From assembly GCA_021772555.1 (NCBI GenBank), contig JAJFLT010000159.1, forward strand, positions 1 through 8,710: a DNA stretch of 8,710 bases, in the 5' to 3' direction. Below the pieces are notes generated by a model. That model had not been told where the DNA came from. It saw only the letters and a program-made list of their open reading frames with translations, and made no database searches. Position numbers and translations under genes: made by a program. The first letter of the stretch is position 1. The number at the start of each line of letters is the position of its first letter. The stretch is from Opitutales bacterium. GTDB lineage: Bacteria; Verrucomicrobiota; Verrucomicrobiia; Opitutales; UBA2987. Positions 1 through 7,113 of this stretch are shown here, one piece after another.

Positions 1-587
1 ACGAGCTCGAAGATAACACCAATGTCGATGAGTTCACCCACGGCGATCTCAATTCGGAAAATCTAGCTCTACCGGTCAGAGGTGAAGACTTTATCTTGCT
101 GCTGGATATCGTTGAGCATTTGTCCAGCCCGGAAAATTTCCTCGAACGTTTACGTGCGGCTATTCCCGATAAGGCCAAAACCAGCATCCTCATAACAGTT
201 CCCAATGTCGCCTTTATTCTCATCCGATTAGGCCTTGCGTTCGGAGAATTCCAATATGGCAAATCGGGTATTTTGGATTTTACCCACCGGCGGCTTTTGA
301 CGAAGAATTCTCTGCGAATCCTGTTGCGGCAAAACGGTTATGAGGTTGAAGAACTTCGAGGTATTCCGGCCCCTTTCCCAAAAGCCCTGGGGGATCATTT
401 TTTAAGCCGGACATTACTCGCCCTGAACCGCTTCTTCATTAAGTTGAGCCTCGGGATGTTCTCCTACCAGATTTTTGCACGGGTAAAAGCCTTGCCCACG
501 GTTGACGATTTGCTGGAGGTGAGCAGGGAATCCTCGCAGCGGCGGGCTTTGCAGCATTTTCAAAAGGAAAATGAACCGGTTTGTTAA
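1..587 (+). CDS. Class I SAM-dependent methyltransferase, C-terminal part (5' end outside window)
   Basis: The reading frame is open from base 3 to the TAA at 585-587, about 194 residues, so the N-terminus with the SAM-binding glycine motif lies upstream. The visible part begins near the end of the Rossmann fold: LLLDIVEHL (96-122) matches the 'D-x-x-EH-L-x-x-P' strand-4 motif of UbiG/COQ3-like methyltransferases, followed by a strand ending in TVPNVAF. GEFQYGKSGILDFTHRR (about 247-294) and the later SYQIFARVKA match a subgroup, as I recall it, often fused to or encoded beside glycosyltransferases in surface polysaccharide loci. It would transfer a methyl group from SAM to an unknown acceptor, perhaps a sugar or lipid-linked intermediate. 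The TTG at 96 is internal, not a start. The 3' end overlaps or abuts the next gene, suggesting one operon. The family is fairly sure; the substrate and whether a glycosyltransferase domain lies upstream are unknown. Confidence 0.85.
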   Translation, partial: ELEDNTNVDEFTHGDLNSENLALPVRGEDFILLLDIVEHLSSPENFLERLRAAIPDKAKTSILITVPNVAFILIRLGLAFGEFQYGKSGILDFTHRRLLTKNSLRILLRQNGYEVEELRGIPAPFPKALGDHFLSRTLLALNRFFIKLSLGMFSYQIFARVKALPTVDDLLEVSRESSQRRALQHFQKENEPVC

Positions 588-2715
588 GGAATTAATGAGC
601 GGTGAAAAAGGGAATTCCACCGGGTTTCGTGTATCACCGAATCGGTTGGTGGGATTCGCTTGCGGTGCATTGGTTTTCATTTGGCCCTTTATCTTTTTTC
701 GCGCCTTTCTCTTTTCCCATAGCCCGATCGTTATCAATAACGATTTCAATGTATTATATTATTCCTATAAGGCCTACCTGCTGGATTCACTGGCGGGCGG
801 TCATTTCCCCTTGTGGTCACCCGGAGAGGGCGCCGGATTTCCGTTTGTTGCCAACCCATTCACACAGGCGCTTTATCCGCTGAATATTCCGTTGTTGTTA
901 GTCCACAAGGCGCTCGGCGGATATACCTTTTTTGATCATCAGAAATTTTCCCTATTGGGAGCTTCTCTATTTGGGCTTGGCCTTTATTTTTGGTTGAAAG
1001 AGCTGCTGCCCTCCCGCCGGGGAGCGTTATTTGCAGCCCTTGTTTTTTCGATCGGCTTTAAGGTTGGTGATATTCTGCGTTTCCCCAATGCGGTTCACGC
1101 CGCTGCCTGGTTGCCGTGGATTCTTTATGGCGTAGCAAAAGCGAGGGAATCTCGAAATTTCATCAAAAGCGCATTAATTCTATTTGTTGGTTGTCTGCTC
1201 CTTCTGACGGCCGGTTATCCGTACTATTGTTACTACGCGCTATTTCTTATTCCTCCCTATGTTGTTTTGCTGCTTTTTAGCAAGACCCGCCTGGCTTTGC
1301 ACAATAAAGTAGAGGTCTCTCCGGTTTCCAATCTTCGGTTTTTACTTACCTGTTTGATTCCGGCCGCCTCGGCTCTTCTGCTTTGTGCTCCTTACTATAT
1401 AAAAATGTTTCAGTTGTTTAACCATACGGCAGGCCGGGAAGGAGATAGTTATGAGTATGCCACAGCCAATATATTTAATGGTTTTGACACCTTAGGGTCC
1501 TTGATTTTTCCTCCTGCCGCTCAAGCCGAAGGATGGTATTTTTTCGGGTTTGCGGGATTGTTTTTGTTCATCATATATAGTGTCGGGGTATTCCTGGAAA
1601 TGCCGAACTATCGGCGGGAAAGACTCTTGCTCACCATAATTCTAATTTGGTTTACCACTATCACTTTCATTACCTATGGGAAGAGTTCATATCTCTTCGA
1701 TTTTCTCTACACATACCTTCCTGGGTTCGACAGACTAAGAGTTTGGGGACGCCTGAATATCGTGTTGGTTCCTATTCTGGCTTTGGGGCTGGGTAAAGCC
1801 TACCTATATTTTGAAAGTATCCTGGGCGATGATAAGGATAACCGTTTGCGTCGAACGCGATGCTTCAAAATCGCTTTGCCTGCAACCCTGTCGATTGGTC
1901 TTTTACAATCCTGGCTTTATACGAACGATATTTATGATTACTACTGGAGTGTTTTGATGAGGTATCTTGGAGGCCGCGAATGGCAATTCATTGTCATGAA
2001 CCTCTCGGCTGGGCTTCTTTTGGCCGGCATTTTGTTTTTTTCCTCACGGCGTCCATTTTCTTCTCTTCGGGCCCGTTGCTGGCTGGTAATATTATTGTCC
2101 GGCTGGACATTTTGGGAGCTGACACTCTTTGGAGGAGCCCGGCAATGGATTATCATAAACAACGTCGATTCAAACAGAGCCAGAAATGATATTTCCGAAT
2201 ATTTTGAGCGGTCATTCGCTGTTCCCCGAGTCCGCAAATATTTTACCCTGAAACTTCCACATTTTAATGTTGGGGCGATAGACAATTGGTATTTTACAGA
2301 CTATCAGGCTTTTTACGGCCGCATATTCGATAATTTCGGAAGACTCATCAATGCGGATAAACTACCACATTTTGACCGGCTGATGGGCATTACTGAAGCC
2401 AAGCGCATTTTTATTTCTGAAAGCATCGATCAATCCTCAATCGAAGATTTCCTGCTCGATTCCGAACGAACGGAGGCGGCCCGGGATCACGGGATCGAAT
2501 TGCTGCAATATGATGGAGACAATCTTGAATTAATGATCGATACACCGGTGGAGAGCTATGTCAGTTTTATAGATAACTGGGATCCCGACTGGAAGGCTTA
2601 CATAAATGGAAGTGAGGTGCCCATAGAAAAACTATTTGGAACCTTCAAATCAATTCATGTTAAACCTGGAATCAATCATATTAAATTTTCCTATGAGCCA
2701 TTCTCCTTTTTTTAA
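571..2715 (+). CDS. YfhO-like polytopic membrane protein (putative GT-C type glycosyltransferase), copy 1
   Basis: A 714-residue integral membrane protein with about 12 hydrophobic segments between residues 26 and 520, then a soluble C-terminal region. The first extracytoplasmic loop has an acidic NNDF motif (Asp58), then FPLWSPGEGAGFPF (79-92) and ANPFTQALYP (94-103), the typical order in YfhO-family proteins. The C-terminus (663-714) is a small beta-type domain of the YfhO pattern: aromatic-Ser-aromatic-Ile-Asp, DWKAYING, PGINHIKFSYEP. Known YfhO proteins of Firmicutes act with a CsbB-type enzyme and a flippase to glycosylate teichoic acid outside the membrane; here a transferase using a polyprenyl-phosphate sugar is inference from the fold. 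It stops right after FSYEPFSFF, without the final membrane helix I expect in many relatives. The start is uncertain: ATG 571 overlaps the methyltransferase by 17 bases, and ATG 595 has a better-spaced AAGGA. It is paralogous to the next gene. Confidence 0.82.
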   Translation: MNRFVKELMSGEKGNSTGFRVSPNRLVGFACGALVFIWPFIFFRAFLFSHSPIVINNDFNVLYYSYKAYLLDSLAGGHFPLWSPGEGAGFPFVANPFTQALYPLNIPLLLVHKALGGYTFFDHQKFSLLGASLFGLGLYFWLKELLPSRRGALFAALVFSIGFKVGDILRFPNAVHAAAWLPWILYGVAKARESRNFIKSALILFVGCLLLLTAGYPYYCYYALFLIPPYVVLLLFSKTRLALHNKVEVSPVSNLRFLLTCLIPAASALLLCAPYYIKMFQLFNHTAGREGDSYEYATANIFNGFDTLGSLIFPPAAQAEGWYFFGFAGLFLFIIYSVGVFLEMPNYRRERLLLTIILIWFTTITFITYGKSSYLFDFLYTYLPGFDRLRVWGRLNIVLVPILALGLGKAYLYFESILGDDKDNRLRRTRCFKIALPATLSIGLLQSWLYTNDIYDYYWSVLMRYLGGREWQFIVMNLSAGLLLAGILFFSSRRPFSSLRARCWLVILLSGWTFWELTLFGGARQWIIINNVDSNRARNDISEYFERSFAVPRVRKYFTLKLPHFNVGAIDNWYFTDYQAFYGRIFDNFGRLINADKLPHFDRLMGITEAKRIFISESIDQSSIEDFLLDSERTEAARDHGIELLQYDGDNLELMIDTPVESYVSFIDNWDPDWKAYINGSEVPIEKLFGTFKSIHVKPGINHIKFSYEPFSFF
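586..597 (+). promoter_or_regulatory. Candidate ribosome binding site for the alternative start at 595
   Basis: AAGGA at 586-590 overlaps the methyltransferase stop codon (TAA 585-587) and lies four bases before an in-frame ATG at 595. The longer start at 571 has AAGGA at 564-568 with only two bases between, which is tighter than usual. Either start leaves all membrane segments intact. Sharing the stop codon with the binding site would favour reinitiation by ribosomes finishing the methyltransferase. Confidence 0.35.
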
Positions 2716-2741
2716 TACTAGGCATAACAATAGGGTTTAAT

Positions 2742-2764
2742 CGCATCCATACCTGATTGATGCG
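2742..2764 (+). other. Short hairpin just before yfhO-like copy 2
   Basis: CGCATC (2742-2747) and GATGCG (2759-2764) form a perfect six-base stem with an 11-base loop, ending 12 bases before the ATG at 2777. There is no T-tract, so it is not a normal intrinsic terminator. Its place just upstream of the start could affect ribosome access. A stem this short may be chance. The rest of the 61-base gap shows no clear promoter. Confidence 0.25.
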
Positions 2765-2776
2765 CATGAGTGTAAA

Positions 2777-4912
2777 ATGAAATTATTTTCTATAACTGAT
2801 CATCTTCCTGTAATATTGCTCAGACACGGAAACAAATTGACGGGTCTCGCATGCGGAGCACTGGTTTTTATTTGGCCCTTTATTTTTTTTCGCGCCTTTC
2901 TCTCCCCACATAGTCCGGTCGCCATAGACAACGATTTTTATGTGCTTTATTACGGACATAAGGCCTATTTTTTGGAATTGATGGCGCAAGGGCATTTCCC
3001 GCTCTGGTCTCCGGCGGAAGGGGCCGGCTTCCCCTTTTTCTCCAATCCGTTCAACCAGGTTTTTTACCCATTGAATGTTCCCCTCATTTATTTTTACAAA
3101 ATTTTTGACCACTATTCGGTCTATGATCACCAGATTTTTTCCGTATTCGGGGCCTCACTCTTCGGCTTGGGGCTTTATTTCTGGCTGAGGCAAATCTTGC
3201 CGGGTCGCCGGGAAGCGGTGTTCGCGGCCCTCATTTTCTCAATCAGTTTCAAAATCGGGGATCTCTTGCGGCTGCCCAACGCGATCCACGCGGCGGCCTG
3301 GATTCCCTGGATTTTATATGGCATCGCCCGCGCCCGGGAAACGAATAAAAGCCGTGAATGCGCTTTAATACTCTTTGCCGCCTGCATCATGCTGCTAACC
3401 GCTGGATATCCCTATTACTGTTATTACTGCCTGTTCCTGGTCCCCCCGTATGTTGCTTTGCTACTTTTTGAGAAAACCCGCCGGGCTCTCCATTATCATC
3501 CTGGACCGCCACCGGTATCCAATGCGCGGTTTTTGGCGACTTGCGCAATCCCGGCCATCACCGCCCTGGTCATAACCATGCCCTATTATTTGAAAATGTT
3601 TCAGCTCTTAGAGAGGACGGCCGGGCGCGGAGGGAAAGATTATGATTTCTCAACCTCCTTTAAATTTAACGGCTTCGACTCCCTCGGGTCGTTGATTTTT
3701 CCTCCCTCGGCCCAGGCGGACGGCTGGTTTTATTTTGGTTTTACGGGGTTGTTTTTGCTTACTTTATACACGGTATATGTGTTTCGCAATCGAGCGAGCA
3801 TGCGACGCGATTGGTTATTCATTGGGATTGGTCTTGGCTGGTTTTTGGTTATTTCGCTGATCACCTATGGAAGACAATCCTACCTTTTTGATTTCCTTTA
3901 CCGATGGCTTCCCGGTTTTGACAGTTTGAGGGTTTGGGGCCGGTTGAACATCATTTTGGTTCCCCTTTTGGCTTTGGGAGCAGCAAGGGCATACACTCAT
4001 TTTGAATCCCTGGTTTCCGGTGGAACGGGGGAAAGTGACAGGATGAGACGGTTTGGTTCGTTCCGTGTTCTCTCGGCCATGGCAATTATATGCGGGCTTC
4101 TGCAGCTATGGCTTTATCGCTTTGAAATTTTCGATGCCTACTGGGTCGATTTGTTAGATTACCTCAATGGTACCGAGTGGCGATTTCTGGCATTTAACCT
4201 GGCCGCATTATTGTTCCTGACGGGAATCCTGTTTTTTTCTTTGAATAAGCCCTTTACCTCCCGAATGTCAAAATTAGGACTGGTTTCAATACTGTCGGTG
4301 GCCATTTTTGCCGAACTTTCCCTTGCCGGAGGGGCAAAACAATGGATTTATCCCAATATTTACGCATCAAAAAATTTGGTATCCCATTTTTCCAAATACA
4401 TTCCCGGAGCTTTTTACATACCCAGGGTCCGGAGTTACTACACCTTCAAGTTTCCACATTTCAATGTCGGTCTGATCGACCAATGGTATTTTCAGGATTA
4501 CCTGGAGTTTTATAGCAGGACTTTTGAAGATTTCAGTGGGGTCAAGATTGCGGACAAAGAGCCGTATTTTAACCAGCTCATGGGCATCACCAAACCCAAG
4601 CTATTATTTGCTTCCGAGAGCCTCGATCATCCTACCATGAAGGATTTTCTGGCCGATTCCGAAAGGGTCGAATCGACAGAAGGTTTTAATCTCGAACTTT
4701 TCCACTACGACGGCGATACGCTCACTTTCAACCTTACCTTGGAGCAAGCCGGCTATGTCAGCTTTATCGATAATTGGGATTCCGGCTGGAAGGGTTATGT
4801 CAATGGCCGGGAAGTTGCCATACATAAATTATTCGGCACATTTAAAGCGATCGCCCTTGAACCGGGATTGAATGAGGTGCGTTTTTCCTACGAGCCATTC
4901 TCATTTTGGTAA
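2777..4912 (+). CDS. YfhO-like polytopic membrane protein (putative GT-C type glycosyltransferase), copy 2
   Basis: A 711-residue paralog of the preceding gene, collinear almost end to end, with well over half of residues identical by eye. Shared blocks include CGALVFIWPFIFFRAF (27-42 here), the acidic DNDF motif (Asp51, Asp53) in the first outer loop, FPLWSPAEGAGFPF, HAAAWIPWILYG, LLTAGYPYYCYY, LGSLIFPP and the C-terminal YVSFIDNWD...FSYEPFSFW. It has about 12 membrane segments then a soluble beta-type domain, as in copy 1. ATG 2777 is the only reasonable start, since the frame is closed upstream at 2738-2740 with no ATG, GTG or TTG between; no good Shine-Dalgarno precedes it. The N-terminal 20 residues and the loop near residues 417-432 are the most divergent parts. 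The same strand and 61-base spacing fit an operon with copy 1. By family it would act in extracytoplasmic sugar transfer; donor and acceptor are unknown. The pair may have split specificities or form a heteromer (inference). Confidence 0.82.
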   Translation: MKLFSITDHLPVILLRHGNKLTGLACGALVFIWPFIFFRAFLSPHSPVAIDNDFYVLYYGHKAYFLELMAQGHFPLWSPAEGAGFPFFSNPFNQVFYPLNVPLIYFYKIFDHYSVYDHQIFSVFGASLFGLGLYFWLRQILPGRREAVFAALIFSISFKIGDLLRLPNAIHAAAWIPWILYGIARARETNKSRECALILFAACIMLLTAGYPYYCYYCLFLVPPYVALLLFEKTRRALHYHPGPPPVSNARFLATCAIPAITALVITMPYYLKMFQLLERTAGRGGKDYDFSTSFKFNGFDSLGSLIFPPSAQADGWFYFGFTGLFLLTLYTVYVFRNRASMRRDWLFIGIGLGWFLVISLITYGRQSYLFDFLYRWLPGFDSLRVWGRLNIILVPLLALGAARAYTHFESLVSGGTGESDRMRRFGSFRVLSAMAIICGLLQLWLYRFEIFDAYWVDLLDYLNGTEWRFLAFNLAALLFLTGILFFSLNKPFTSRMSKLGLVSILSVAIFAELSLAGGAKQWIYPNIYASKNLVSHFSKYIPGAFYIPRVRSYYTFKFPHFNVGLIDQWYFQDYLEFYSRTFEDFSGVKIADKEPYFNQLMGITKPKLLFASESLDHPTMKDFLADSERVESTEGFNLELFHYDGDTLTFNLTLEQAGYVSFIDNWDSGWKGYVNGREVAIHKLFGTFKAIALEPGLNEVRFSYEPFSFW

Positions 4913-4929
4913 ACGGCTGAATTCAAACA

Positions 4930-4958
4930 TTGACCGCCCTCCGGCATTTGTATTTATT
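4930..4958 (+). promoter_or_regulatory. tig: Possible sigma70-like promoter upstream of tig
   Basis: TTGACC (4930-4935) matches the -35 consensus at five of six bases. After 17 bases comes TTTATT (4953-4958), four of six to TATAAT. It lies 45 bases before the tig start, in the 90-base gap after the membrane-protein gene. I see no convincing terminator hairpin in this gap, only a T-run at about 4964-4970 without a stem before it. The weak -10 makes this a suggestion only. Confidence 0.3.
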
Positions 4959-5002
4959 CCACCCTTTTTTCAACCGGACAAGCGCTAAAGCAGGTACCCA
5001 AG

Positions 5003-6319
5003 GTGAATGTAACTATCGAAGATGTCAGTGAGACCCGCAAAAAATTAATCGTTTCCGTTTCTACGGAGGAGATTCTTGAGGAGGAAAAATCTCTTCTCAA
5101 GGAATTCATCAAGGAAGTCCGGCTGCCCGGTTTTCGCCAGGGCAAGGCGCCTCCGCAGCTTATCCGTTCGCGCTACGCTAGCGAGTTTGCCGCAGAGTTG
5201 AGCCGGAAATTGTCCGCCAGCGCTTATGAAAAGGCCGCCGAGGAGGCCAAAATGGATATTGCCGGCGTTATTGAAATGGATGGTGGCGAGTTTAAATCCA
5301 GCCAGGAAGGCCAGGTCACCTTTACCGTTGATGTTAATCCTGACTTTAACCTTCCCGAATACAAAGGGATTAAAACCGAGGTCGTGTCGGAGGAAGTCTC
5401 CGACGAGGAAATCAAAACCGCCATCGAGGAAATACGCAAGCAGCGTTCCAGTTTCGATGTCGTCGATCGAGCCGCGGACAAGGGAGATTTTGTCAAAGTG
5501 TCCTACGAAGGCGAAATCGAGGGCCAACCCATCGCCGAAATCACGCCTGACAAGCCGATTTGGGGAAAACAGGAAAATACCTGGGAAGAGGCTGGCGCAA
5601 CTAAGGAAGAATTAGGGGTTTCGGCAGTTGTGGAAGGCATTGTGGGAATGAATGTGGGGGAGAAAAAAGAGGCGGAAATGGAATTCCCCGAAGATTTTAA
5701 AGTAGCTGAATTGGCCAGTAAGAAAGCCCTTTACAAATTTGAAGTCCATGAGGTGCGGGCTCGGGTTTTGCCGGAGATGGACGATAAATTTCTCGAAAGT
5801 ATGAAACTTGAAAGCGTTGAGCAATTCAAGGATCAGGTGTTCGAGGATTTGGAAAATCGTAAAAAACACCAGAACCGCCAGGCCAAGCGTCAGCAAATTG
5901 TCGAAGAACTCGGTTCCAGAGTAGAATTTTCGCTACCTGAAAGCTCTTTGGAAAGTGAGACCAACGTGGCCATGGAGGAAATCATGATGCAAAACATGAA
6001 TCGTGGTGTGCCCGAAGGCGAATTTGAAAAGCACAAGGAGGAAATCTACGAAAACGCCCGCCGCGCCGCCGCCCGGCGTGTGAAAACCGGCATTCTACTC
6101 TCTCGAATCGCCGCGGAGGAAAAAATATCAATCGAGCAGGAAGATATGCAAAGGGCGATACTTTCTCAAGCCATGGCAACCCGCACAAAACCGGAAGATT
6201 TCGTCAAGGAAATCGAAAAAGATCCCGCTCGCCTGCAGGCTTTGCGGAAATCGGCTTTAACCGATAAAGTCCTCGAATGGCTGTCCGAGGAAGCAGTTGT
6301 GGTGGAAAAATCCGATTAA
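5003..6319 (+). CDS. tig: Trigger factor (ribosome-associated chaperone, FKBP-type PPIase)
   Basis: A 438-residue protein, the usual trigger factor length. It binds the large ribosomal subunit at the tunnel exit and shields nascent chains. The N-terminal ribosome-binding domain (about 1-115) has the signature LPGFRQGKAP (41-50), with the Gly-Phe-Arg-x-Gly-Lys loop that docks on protein L23. The middle PPIase domain (about 155-250) begins KGDFVKVSYEGEIEGQPI and ends in EFPEDF, ASKKALYKFEVHEV. The C-terminal helical chaperone arms cover about 255-438 and are rich in Glu and Lys. The GTG start at 5003 gives MNVTIEDVSETRKKL, which fits the family's N-terminus; AAAGCAGG at 4987-4994 is a modest ribosome binding site. 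The stretch 184-206 (IWGKQENTWEEAG and onward) is unlike the common FKBP-type core, so prolyl isomerase activity may be reduced. clpP and clpX follow, the common quality-control neighbourhood. Confidence 0.96.
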   Translation: MNVTIEDVSETRKKLIVSVSTEEILEEEKSLLKEFIKEVRLPGFRQGKAPPQLIRSRYASEFAAELSRKLSASAYEKAAEEAKMDIAGVIEMDGGEFKSSQEGQVTFTVDVNPDFNLPEYKGIKTEVVSEEVSDEEIKTAIEEIRKQRSSFDVVDRAADKGDFVKVSYEGEIEGQPIAEITPDKPIWGKQENTWEEAGATKEELGVSAVVEGIVGMNVGEKKEAEMEFPEDFKVAELASKKALYKFEVHEVRARVLPEMDDKFLESMKLESVEQFKDQVFEDLENRKKHQNRQAKRQQIVEELGSRVEFSLPESSLESETNVAMEEIMMQNMNRGVPEGEFEKHKEEIYENARRAAARRVKTGILLSRIAAEEKISIEQEDMQRAILSQAMATRTKPEDFVKEIEKDPARLQALRKSALTDKVLEWLSEEAVVVEKSD

Positions 6320-6346
6320 GGTTTTCCCATTTACAACGTCATATGT

Positions 6347-6374
6347 TTAGCGCTTCTCACCGTTTGAAGAGTAA
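6347..6374 (+). promoter_or_regulatory. Degenerate CIRCE-like inverted repeat between tig and clpP
   Basis: TTAGCGCTT (6347-6355), ten bases, then GAAGAGTAA (6366-6374). Against the HrcA operator CIRCE (TTAGCACTC-N9-GAGTGCTAA), the left half matches seven of nine positions and the right half five of nine, with a spacer one base too long. Its own symmetry is CTTC/GAAG plus TTA/TAA. HrcA control of a clp gene would make sense, but the right half is poor and this may be chance. Confidence 0.2.
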
Positions 6375-6439
6375 TTTAGTTCGGCCGCCGCTTCCCGTGG
6401 TCCTTTAAATTCTCTTGCTTCGGTGGTTGGGACGAACTA
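6367..6439 (+). promoter_or_regulatory. Two overlapping alternative hairpins in the clpP leader
   Basis: Stem A pairs AAGAG-T-AATTT (6367-6377) with AAATTCTCTT (6407-6416): ten pairs with one bulged T. Stem B pairs TAGTTCG (6377-6383) with CGAACTA (6433-6439), seven perfect pairs, continued inside by CCGCCG (6385-6390) with CGGTGG (6421-6426), including one G-U. The spans cross, so A and B cannot both form except as a pseudoknot. Stem B ends about 29 bases before the clpP ribosome binding site. Possible roles are the tig terminator, an attenuator-like leader or a temperature-sensitive element; no strong T-tract follows either stem. Confidence 0.3.
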
Positions 6440-6467
6440 TTTATCAAGAAAATATTTAACCGTAATC

Positions 6468-6483
6468 AGGAGAAAAATCATTG
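6468..6483 (+). promoter_or_regulatory. clpP: Strong ribosome binding site fixing a TTG start for clpP
   Basis: AGGAG at 6468-6472 is followed by eight bases and then TTG at 6481. No ATG or GTG gives a plausible ClpP N-terminus: the first in-frame methionine codon after the start is residue 56, inside the conserved fold. The TTG start gives MSYYLPIPSVVE, which fits ClpP N-termini. Confidence 0.85.
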
Positions 6484-7101
6484 AGCTATTACCTTCCCAT
6501 ACCAAGCGTTGTTGAAAACGACGGTCGCACGGAGAGAGAGTGGAACATCTACAGCCGGTTGTTGAAGGACCGGATCATTTTTATCGGGACCGCTATTGAC
6601 GATTATGTGGCCAACGGTGTCATCGCACAGCTACTTTTTCTCGAGATGGAGGACCCCAAAAAAGATATTAATATGTATATCAATTCTCCCGGCGGCAGCG
6701 TGACCGACGGCATGGCGGTCTACGACACCATGAATTTCCTTTCCTGCGACGTGGCCACGACCTGCATCGGCCAGGCCGCCAGCATGAGCACCGTTTTACT
6801 TTCCGCGGGCACTCCGGGCAAACGTAGCGCCCTGCCGCACAGCCGGGTCATGATTCACCAGCCAACCGGTGGCGCCACCGGGCAAACCTCGGACATTTCC
6901 ATCGCGGCCAGGGAGATCCTGCGCTGGAAACGCATCATCAACGAAATCCTGGCCGAACACACAGGCCGGGATATCACCCAAATTGAAAGCGATTCCGACC
7001 GCGATTACTACATGACATCCAATGAGGCTAAGGAATACGGTATTGTAGACCACGTGATTGAATTTAAAAAAGACCGCCTTCCGCAGAAAAAGTCCGCCTG
7101 A
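6481..7101 (+). CDS. clpP: ATP-dependent Clp protease proteolytic subunit ClpP
   Basis: A 206-residue serine peptidase of family S14, standard length. Two heptameric rings form a cytoplasmic chamber that degrades proteins unfolded by ClpX (or ClpA/ClpC elsewhere). The catalytic triad is visible: Ser101 in GQAASM, His126 in MIHQP and Asp175 in DSDRDYY, equivalent to mature E. coli Ser97, His122 and Asp171. Other family blocks are IYSRLLKDRIIFIG (23-36), YINSPGGSV (66-74) and ALPHSRVMIHQP. The usual Gly after AASM is Ser here (AASMST). The position before MYINSP, commonly Tyr in the docking pocket for the ClpX loop, is Asn64. No long propeptide is visible. Initiation is at TTG with a strong AGGAG. 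clpX follows 12 bases after the stop, so the two are almost certainly co-transcribed, giving a matched ClpXP pair. Confidence 0.98.
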   Translation: MSYYLPIPSVVENDGRTEREWNIYSRLLKDRIIFIGTAIDDYVANGVIAQLLFLEMEDPKKDINMYINSPGGSVTDGMAVYDTMNFLSCDVATTCIGQAASMSTVLLSAGTPGKRSALPHSRVMIHQPTGGATGQTSDISIAAREILRWKRIINEILAEHTGRDITQIESDSDRDYYMTSNEAKEYGIVDHVIEFKKDRLPQKKSA

Positions 7102-7113
7102 TTCGATCTTTTT

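Noticed and set aside
414..749. A 111-codon minus-strand open frame across the methyltransferase and copy 1 junction
   Set aside because: Antisense to two well-supported genes, low complexity, no family resemblance.
4961..4970. T-run in the gap before tig, considered as an intrinsic terminator
   Set aside because: No GC-rich stem precedes it; the nearest pairing is only three bases (GCC/GGC).
5045..5527. A 160-codon open frame antisense to tig
   Set aside because: Shadow of a clear trigger factor gene; no family resemblance and no upstream signals.
6415..6443. TTGCTT-N17-TATTTA as a clpP promoter
   Set aside because: Only about three of six matches in each box, no better than background for an AT-rich gap.
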